From Sedimentisphaerales bacterium (lineage in GTDB: Bacteria; Planctomycetota; Phycisphaerae; Sedimentisphaerales; SG8-4): 10,298 nt of DNA. A model generated the notes under the pieces. The model had not been told where the DNA came from. It saw nothing but the letters and a program-made list of their open reading frames with translations, and searched no databases. The DNA lies in contig JAFGJR010000196.1 of NCBI GenBank assembly GCA_016928975.1, forward strand, positions 1 through 10,298. The letters run 5' to 3'. Shown piece by piece: positions 7,053 to 10,298 of the stretch; position 1 is the first letter of the stretch, and the number at the start of each line of letters is the position of its first letter. The position numbers were made by a program, and so were the translations under genes.

Positions 7053-7147
7053 ACTCGTGGGAATGAGTGTTATGCAAGACAGTTCTCCCCTGCGGAAAAC
7101 CCGCGAACTGCCTCACCGCAGTTGTCGCCCTCCACCTTACCCGCTCT
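7027..7147 (-). ncRNA. Candidate small RNA with own promoter and terminator
   Basis: A minus-strand transcript of about 120 nt is bounded by a promoter (7182-7154, predicted start at A7147) and a strong intrinsic terminator (7052-7027). Inside is a 12-bp stem, GTGAGGCAGTTC (7116-7105) paired with GAACTGTCTTGC (7085-7074). All 12 positions pair, four of them as G-U. It encloses a smaller GCGG/CCGC hairpin (7104-7092) and a purine bulge, AGGGGA. The 5' end (about 30 nt) is purine-rich and likely unpaired (GGTAAGGTGGAGGG), a plausible target-binding or ribosome-binding-site-mimicking segment. It does not match the signatures I know for tmRNA, RNase P RNA, SRP RNA, 6S RNA or common riboswitches. 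The alternative is a 21-codon peptide (GTG at 7135 to TAA at 7070), but its start site is poor. The existence of a transcript is inferred; the structural elements are seen directly. Confidence 0.6.
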
Positions 7148-7153
7148 ACGGAA

Positions 7154-7182
7154 AGTATAGAGAATGAATCCGCGCAGGCCAA
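7154..7182 (-). promoter_or_regulatory. Candidate sigma70 promoter of the small RNA
   Basis: On the minus strand TTGGCC (7182-7177) and TATACT (7159-7154) are spaced by exactly 17 nt, matching consensus at 4 of 6 and 5 of 6. The predicted start is A7147, seven bases past the -10 element. No ribosome binding site plus credible ORF follows, which favours a non-coding transcript. Confidence 0.5.
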
Positions 7183-7270
7183 ATCCACCTGCGAAAAAGC
7201 ACGAGAACAGTCTCCAGGAGGTGCCAGCCTTCTCCCGGTGCGCCACACGCTTTCGGCCTGCTGCATGATG

Positions 7271-7304
7271 TGGTAGAATCGGCTCGCCGCCGTGAAGGGC
7301 GAGC
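7271..7304 (+). promoter_or_regulatory. Extended -10 promoter and overlapping dyad before the peptidase gene
   Basis: TGG-TAGAAT (7271-7279) is an extended -10 element. There is no good -35 element 17 nt upstream (TTTCGG at 7251), which extended -10 promoters can tolerate. Transcription would start near 7286. A perfect 7-bp dyad, GCTCGCC (7282-7288) and GGCGAGC (7298-7304) with a 9-nt spacer, spans this start. It could be an operator for a dimeric repressor or, if the start lies earlier, a leader hairpin. The leader to the ATG at 7343 would be about 57 nt. Confidence 0.4.
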
Positions 7305-7342
7305 GTAGCCTGCCCAGCCAGAGATATACATAGGATCGGACC

Positions 7343-8416
7343 ATGAAGAGAGCGTGGATACAGCAGCGCGTCGCAAACACACGGGAACAACTGCGCAGCC
7401 GACATATCGATGCGTTGATCCTGACAAGGCCGGCCAACGTCAGCTACCTCACGGGCTTCGCGGGCGAGGATAGCTGGGCGATTGTTGCGGCCAAGGCGAC
7501 GTACCTGCTGACGGACAGCCGCTATACCGAGCAGGCACACAAGGAGTGCGTCGGCACGACCATCGTGGAGCGCACGGACCTCATCGCGCCTGCCTGCGGC
7601 AAGCTCGTGCGAAAGCTGCGCTCGGCAAAGGTCGCCGTGGAGAGCTCGATCCCGGTGGCGATGTACCAGACCTTGCGAAAAAGCGCCGGTCTGCCGGTCA
7701 AGGCCGTGGGCAATATCATCGAGACGCTGCGCGCCGTCAAGGACGAGGAGGAGACCGCGGCGATCAGAGCGGCCGCCGCTATCGCTGCCGGGGCGTTTAA
7801 GAGAGCCATTCGCCACGCCAGGCCGGGCGTGACGGAGGGCGAGCTGGCGGGTGTTCTCGATCTCGAAATGCGCCGCCACGGCGCGAAGGTCGGTTTTGAC
7901 ACGATCGTCGCGTTCGGACCCAACGCCTCGCGCCCGCACCACCAGCCGGGCGCCAGAAAGCTCGCCGCGACGGACACCGTCCTGATCGATTTCGGCGCCC
8001 GGTACAAGGGCTACTGTTGTGACATCACGCGCAGCTTCGCGATCGGCAAGGCCACCGCCGCCTGGCGCAAGGCGTATCAGGTGGTGGAGAAGGCCCAGGC
8101 GGCCGCAATTGAGGCGGCAAAGGCGGGGATGGAACTGGCGAAGCTCGACGCCATCCCGCGGACTGTCATTCGCGAGAGCCACTTGCCCGTCTACGGCCAC
8201 GGAACCGGGCACGGATTCGGCCTGGAAATCCACGAGATCCCGTTTCTTCGGGAGAAGGTCGAAGGCAGTCTAAAAGCCGGCCAGATCATCACGATCGAGC
8301 CCGGCATCTACCTCCCCGGCAAGCTCGGCGTCCGAATCGAAGACGACATCCGCATCACCGAATCCGGCTGCGAAGTTCTCACGACCGAATGCCCACGCAC
8401 GCCCCCGCCGGCATGA
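7343..8416 (+). CDS. M24B family Xaa-Pro peptidase (aminopeptidase P / prolidase type)
   Basis: The ATG at 7343 has AGGA (7332-7335) 7 nt upstream. The 357-residue product has the two-part build of small bacterial Xaa-Pro peptidases: a creatinase-like N-terminal domain (about 8-130, with ALILTRPANVSYLTGF and LLTDSRY) and a pita-bread catalytic domain (about 135-350). All five metal ligands of the family can be placed: Asp216 (VLIDFG), Asp227 (CCDITRSF), His290 (GHGTGHGFG), Glu319 (TIEPGIY) and Glu333 (VRIEDD). The substrate-binding His297 in LEIHE is present too. It should therefore be an active dimetal enzyme that removes or splits residues N-terminal to proline, in the cytoplasm, since no signal peptide is present. 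Length is normal for the family. In many bacteria this gene precedes accB; here it is followed by intergenic repeats and stands alone. Whether it acts on dipeptides or longer peptides cannot be told from sequence. Confidence 0.93.
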   Translation: MKRAWIQQRVANTREQLRSRHIDALILTRPANVSYLTGFAGEDSWAIVAAKATYLLTDSRYTEQAHKECVGTTIVERTDLIAPACGKLVRKLRSAKVAVESSIPVAMYQTLRKSAGLPVKAVGNIIETLRAVKDEEETAAIRAAAAIAAGAFKRAIRHARPGVTEGELAGVLDLEMRRHGAKVGFDTIVAFGPNASRPHHQPGARKLAATDTVLIDFGARYKGYCCDITRSFAIGKATAAWRKAYQVVEKAQAAAIEAAKAGMELAKLDAIPRTVIRESHLPVYGHGTGHGFGLEIHEIPFLREKVEGSLKAGQIITIEPGIYLPGKLGVRIEDDIRITESGCEVLTTECPRTPPPA

Positions 8417-8482
8417 TCCTGCCCGCTGGGGTATGTCTTTCTATCGACCATTGAACAGCCAGTTGAACCACGGGACTGACCC

Positions 8483-8555
8483 TGTCATTCCCGCGAAAGC
8501 GGGAATCCAGTACCTTTGGTGGCTTTCCTGGACCCCCGCCTGCGCGGGGGTGACA
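8483..8555. repeat. REPIN-like element 1: inverted pair of GTCATTCCCGC-type hairpins
   Basis: Two 28-nt arms lie in inverted orientation 17 nt apart. The left arm (8483-8510, beginning TGTCATTCCCGCG) and the reverse complement of the right arm (8528-8555) share TGTCA, CCCGCG, GCGGG and TCCAG; differences are mostly compensated within each stem. Each arm folds alone: ATTCCCGC-GAAA-GCGGGAAT, and ACCCCCGC-CTGC-GCGGGGGT. This motif is a very widespread bacterial REP; its spurious translations (PAFAGMT, SRFRGND) are familiar, and both occur on the minus strand here. The element sits 66 nt after the peptidase stop codon. REPINs are non-autonomous and mobilised by RAYT transposases; none is in this window. 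Confidence 0.8.
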
Positions 8556-8588
8556 TAGTCGGGATGCTGGCTGATAATCCGCGCGCCC

Positions 8589-8668
8589 GGTGCCATGCTT
8601 ACGCGTTTCGCGTAAGCATGCCTGGCCCAGTCGATGGAGTATGCCCACGTGAGCGTGGGCATGGCACC
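8589..8668. repeat. REPIN-like element 2: inverted pair with GGTGCCATGC heads
   Basis: A perfect 10-nt inverted repeat, GGTGCCATGC (8589-8598) and GCATGGCACC (8659-8668), bounds an 80-nt element. Two hairpins lie within it: CATGCTTACGCG-TTT-CGCGTAAGCATG (8594-8620, 12 bp) and ATGCCCACG-TGAG-CGTGGGCAT (8641-8662, 9 bp). Read from either end, each half begins with the same head and then a hairpin whose loop-proximal bases differ between halves but stay self-complementary. That is the layout of a REP doublet. It differs in sequence from the element 34 nt to its left, so two families are adjacent. The hairpins may also attenuate read-through from the peptidase gene. Confidence 0.72.
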
Positions 8669-8760
8669 CGCGAGCCGATCCACCTTTTTCCGAGATTTCG
8701 CGGGACTCCGCGTCACGTTTGGCCTGTTCACAAGACATATAGTTGGATCTGCAATCCCTC

Positions 8761-8789
8761 TTGCCATGGCCTCGCTCGCGAGATATGAT
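8761..8789 (+). promoter_or_regulatory. Candidate sigma70 promoter for the pseudopilin-like gene
   Basis: TTGCCA (8761-8766, 5 of 6) and TATGAT (8784-8789, 5 of 6) have 17-nt spacing, the best promoter match in the window. Predicted start is near 8796, giving a short leader of about 26 nt that still includes the GGGAG ribosome binding site at 8811-8815. Confidence 0.55.
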
Positions 8790-8821
8790 GGGTTCGCCTT
8801 CGGATTGGCAGGGAGAATGCT

Positions 8822-9727
8822 ATGAGACGCGGCAGGCATTTGAAGGTTTGCTGGACCCGGGATGCGCGGCGGGCCGGTTTCACACTGATCGAGTTGCTGG
8901 TGGTGATTGGGATCATCGCTCTGCTGGTGGCGGCCCTGGTGCCGGCGCTGAACGCGGCCAGGAAGCAAGCCAGGACCGTTGTTTGCCGGGCATACCTGAG
9001 GCAATGGGCAACGACGCTGGCGCTGTATCTGGAGGATCATAACGGCCGGTTTCCGCGCGAGGGCGCCGCCACGCTGTGGCTCTTGAGCGGGCGTCGTGTC
9101 GCCGAGGATGACCTGGATGGGGAGGGACGGTACCGCGCCGTGCGGACACAGGGGATCGCATGTTGTCCCCTGGCTGCCAAGCCCGGTGGATTCGGGCATT
9201 TCCGGAGCACCATAGCCGTAGGCGACCGGACCTGGCGTATGGAAGGATCGTTCGGCTCAACATTCACTGCGTGGGAGATCACCTATCCCGCTCCGCCCTA
9301 TCGGATGAGTTATGGCCTCAACGGCAATATCTGCAGCCCTTCGTTTGAGGGTCCCGTCACGAGCCCCAGAGTGGGTCCTCGACCTGTGGAGTATCCCAAG
9401 TATACGGAGGTCTACTCCCTGCGGAATGTGGCGGACAAGATGCCTTTGCTTTTCGATTGTCCCACACCTTCAATGGTGTTGTCGGACGAGGAGACGCCGC
9501 CGCTGCCAGGCACCGGGGAGCCTCAGGGACAGATATTGTATATCAACCGGCACCGTGGCACACTCAACGGCCTGTTCGTGGACTGGTCGGTGCGAGACAT
9601 CGGGCTCAAGGAACTGTGGACGCTGAAATGGCATCTCCAGTGGAACATCGCGGGCCCCTGGACCAAAGCCGGCGGGGTCCAGCCGGAAGACTGGCCCGAA
9701 TGGATGCGGGGGCTCAAAGACTACTGA
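8822..9727 (+). CDS. Prepilin-type N-terminal methylation domain, H-X9-D pseudopilin-like protein
   Basis: The ATG at 8822 follows GGGAG (8811-8815) at 6 nt. The 301-residue product opens with a basic leader (MRRGRHLK...ARRAG) and a class III prepilin signal: cleavage between Gly19 and Phe20, Glu24 at +5, then a hydrophobic helix [19 protein letters not shown]. Prepilin peptidase should cut and methylate it for assembly or membrane anchoring. The C-terminal part holds the H-X9-D signature (His244 to Asp254, here [12 protein letters not shown]) followed by a Trp-rich end ([23 protein letters not shown]). Planctomycetota and Lentisphaerae genomes carry many such paralogues, and their exact role is unsettled; they may be minor pseudopilins of type II secretion-like systems or stand-alone surface proteins. 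No secretion machinery genes are adjacent. The gene is monocistronic and ends just before the palindrome at 9732. Confidence 0.9.
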   Translation: MRRGRHLKVCWTRDARRAGFTLIELLVVIGIIALLVAALVPALNAARKQARTVVCRAYLRQWATTLALYLEDHNGRFPREGAATLWLLSGRRVAEDDLDGEGRYRAVRTQGIACCPLAAKPGGFGHFRSTIAVGDRTWRMEGSFGSTFTAWEITYPAPPYRMSYGLNGNICSPSFEGPVTSPRVGPRPVEYPKYTEVYSLRNVADKMPLLFDCPTPSMVLSDEETPPLPGTGEPQGQILYINRHRGTLNGLFVDWSVRDIGLKELWTLKWHLQWNIAGPWTKAGGVQPEDWPEWMRGLKDY

Positions 9728-9731
9728 CTTC

Positions 9732-9760
9732 GTAGAGACGCAAGGTTTTTGCGTCTCTAC
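9732..9760. repeat. Perfect 29-nt palindrome between convergent genes
   Basis: GTAGAGACGCAA (9732-9743) and TTGCGTCTCTAC (9749-9760) form a perfect 12-bp stem around GGTTT. It begins 4 nt after the pseudopilin stop codon and lies 43 nt before the convergent PHP-like stop. There is no U-tract outside the stem on either strand, so it is not a classical intrinsic terminator, although it could still act as a bidirectional 3' end or processing element. GTAGAGACG...CGTCTCTAC palindromes are, to my knowledge, dispersed repeats in several phyla, notably cyanobacteria; no copy count is possible here. Confidence 0.75.
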
Positions 9761-9803
9761 AGCTTCGCACTGCCACGCGCCCACAATCGTAGATCGCAAA
9801 TGC

Positions 9804-10298
9804 TCAGCGCGGCAGGCCGTTGCGCTGGATGGGTTTCTGGCCGTCGGGCTTGGGGACGAACATGTCGGCGGCGGTCAGGCCCAGGCGCTTGGCCATCAGG
9901 CGGCTGTAGGCCAGGTCACCCAAGTCGTTCTTGCTGCCGTTGTTGGTGCCGAAGGAGAACTTGACGCCGGCGATTTTGGCCTTGCGGAGGAACTTCTCGC
10001 TGGGCAGCTTGTAGCGCGCGTTGATCTCGATGGCCACGCCGTTCTTGACGGCCGCCTCGATCACGCGGTCCATCCGCGCATCGGTCCAGAGCGTATCATA
10101 CTCTTTGGCGATCACGTCCGGCAGGAACGTCGGGTTGACGTAGATGTCGATCGGCTCGTTGTTCAGGATGCCGACGGTCCTGTCGACGAGCGTCTCCATG
10201 AACTCCTGCTTGTCGCCGACCTCGACCTCGTTGGGCATCCACAGGCGCATCCGCTTGCCGCGGTCGTTCGTCCAGGTCATCGAGTCCGTGAAGACGTA
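9804..10298 (-). CDS. PHP-like domain protein, 3' part only (5' end outside window)
   Basis: The reading frame stays open to the right edge (codons YVFTDS precede the first internal Met at 10280), so the gene starts beyond the window and 164 codons are visible. The segment YVNPTFLPD, then AVKNGVAIEINARYKLPS, AGVKFSFGTNN and LGDLAYSRLM follows the order of the late PHP-domain motifs (metal-dependent phosphoesterases of the polymerase/histidinol-phosphatase type): a beta strand ending in EIN, then FSFGTD-H, then a Leu-Gly helix. At the position where catalytic PHP proteins have D-x-H, this protein reads GTNNGSKN (codons about 9950-9927), so at least those metal ligands seem lost. It may be a non-hydrolytic or altered member. 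The assignment rests on motif order, not on alignment. Confidence 0.7.
   Translation of the reverse strand, partial: YVFTDSMTWTNDRGKRMRLWMPNEVEVGDKQEFMETLVDRTVGILNNEPIDIYVNPTFLPDVIAKEYDTLWTDARMDRVIEAAVKNGVAIEINARYKLPSEKFLRKAKIAGVKFSFGTNNGSKNDLGDLAYSRLMAKRLGLTAADMFVPKPDGQKPIQRNGLPR

Noticed and set aside
7070..8233. A 387-codon minus-strand ORF across the peptidase gene
   Set aside because: It is antisense to a complete M24 enzyme with all catalytic residues and shows the Arg/Gly/Asp-rich composition of a shadow frame; its tail merely overlaps the small-RNA candidate.
8483..8668. Hairpin cluster considered as a short CRISPR array
   Set aside because: The units are inverted pairs of two different sequences, not direct repeats with uniform spacers, and no cas gene is present.
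8441..9199. A 252-codon minus-strand ORF containing VTPAQAGVQ and WIPAFAGMT
   Set aside because: These strings are the well-known spurious translation of the GTCATTCCCGC repeat; the remainder is antisense to the pseudopilin gene.

Overview
The window looks like a piece of chromosome from a Planctomycetota-type bacterium, most likely the Phycisphaerae/Sedimentisphaerales side of that phylum. The evidence is a prepilin-like pseudopilin with an N-terminal [12 protein letters not shown] motif and a C-terminal H-X9-D signature, a PEP-CTERM-type secreted protein, a very long TPR protein, wide intergenic spaces and moderately high GC. The placement is inferred from protein style, because no rRNA or other phylogenetic marker is present.

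Layout, left to right. Positions 1-397 hold no gene that can be assigned. Positions 398-1562 hold two plus-strand genes that overlap by 131 nt: a small multi-pass membrane protein, and a secreted protein of unknown function whose strong ribosome binding site lies inside the first gene. After a roughly 450 nt spacer with one doubtful small ORF comes a PEP-CTERM secreted protein (2077-2721). A further spacer of about 540 nt leads to a 777-residue protein made almost wholly of 22 exact 34-residue TPR units (3260-5593). Convergent to it, on the minus strand, is a rhomboid intramembrane protease with a long helical C-terminal tail (5743-6939).

Between the rhomboid gene and the next plus-strand gene lies what I consider the most interesting hidden element: a minus-strand transcription unit of about 120 nt (7147 to 7027). 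It has its own sigma70-like promoter, a 12-bp stem and a textbook Rho-independent terminator, but no convincing protein. It is a candidate unannotated small RNA. An M24B Xaa-Pro peptidase follows (7343-8416). Its 3' intergenic region carries two different REPIN-like elements, each an inverted pair of short hairpins (8483-8555 and 8589-8668). Next come a pseudopilin-like H-X9-D protein (8822-9727), a 29-nt perfect palindrome that resembles dispersed repeats in other bacteria (9732-9760), and the 3' part of a minus-strand PHP-like protein that runs off the right edge (9804-10298).

Several genes share a promoter layout of TTGNCC/TTGNCA, 17 nt, then TAGAAT/TATACT/TATGAT. This internal consistency strengthens both the promoter calls and the small-RNA call. 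The genes do not form one pathway. They are mostly monocistronic, and the common theme is cell-envelope and secretion functions (exosortase-sorted protein, rhomboid, pseudopilin, secreted and membrane hypotheticals). The repeats cluster in the right-hand intergenic regions. No transposase, RAYT, CRISPR array, tRNA or rRNA is visible.
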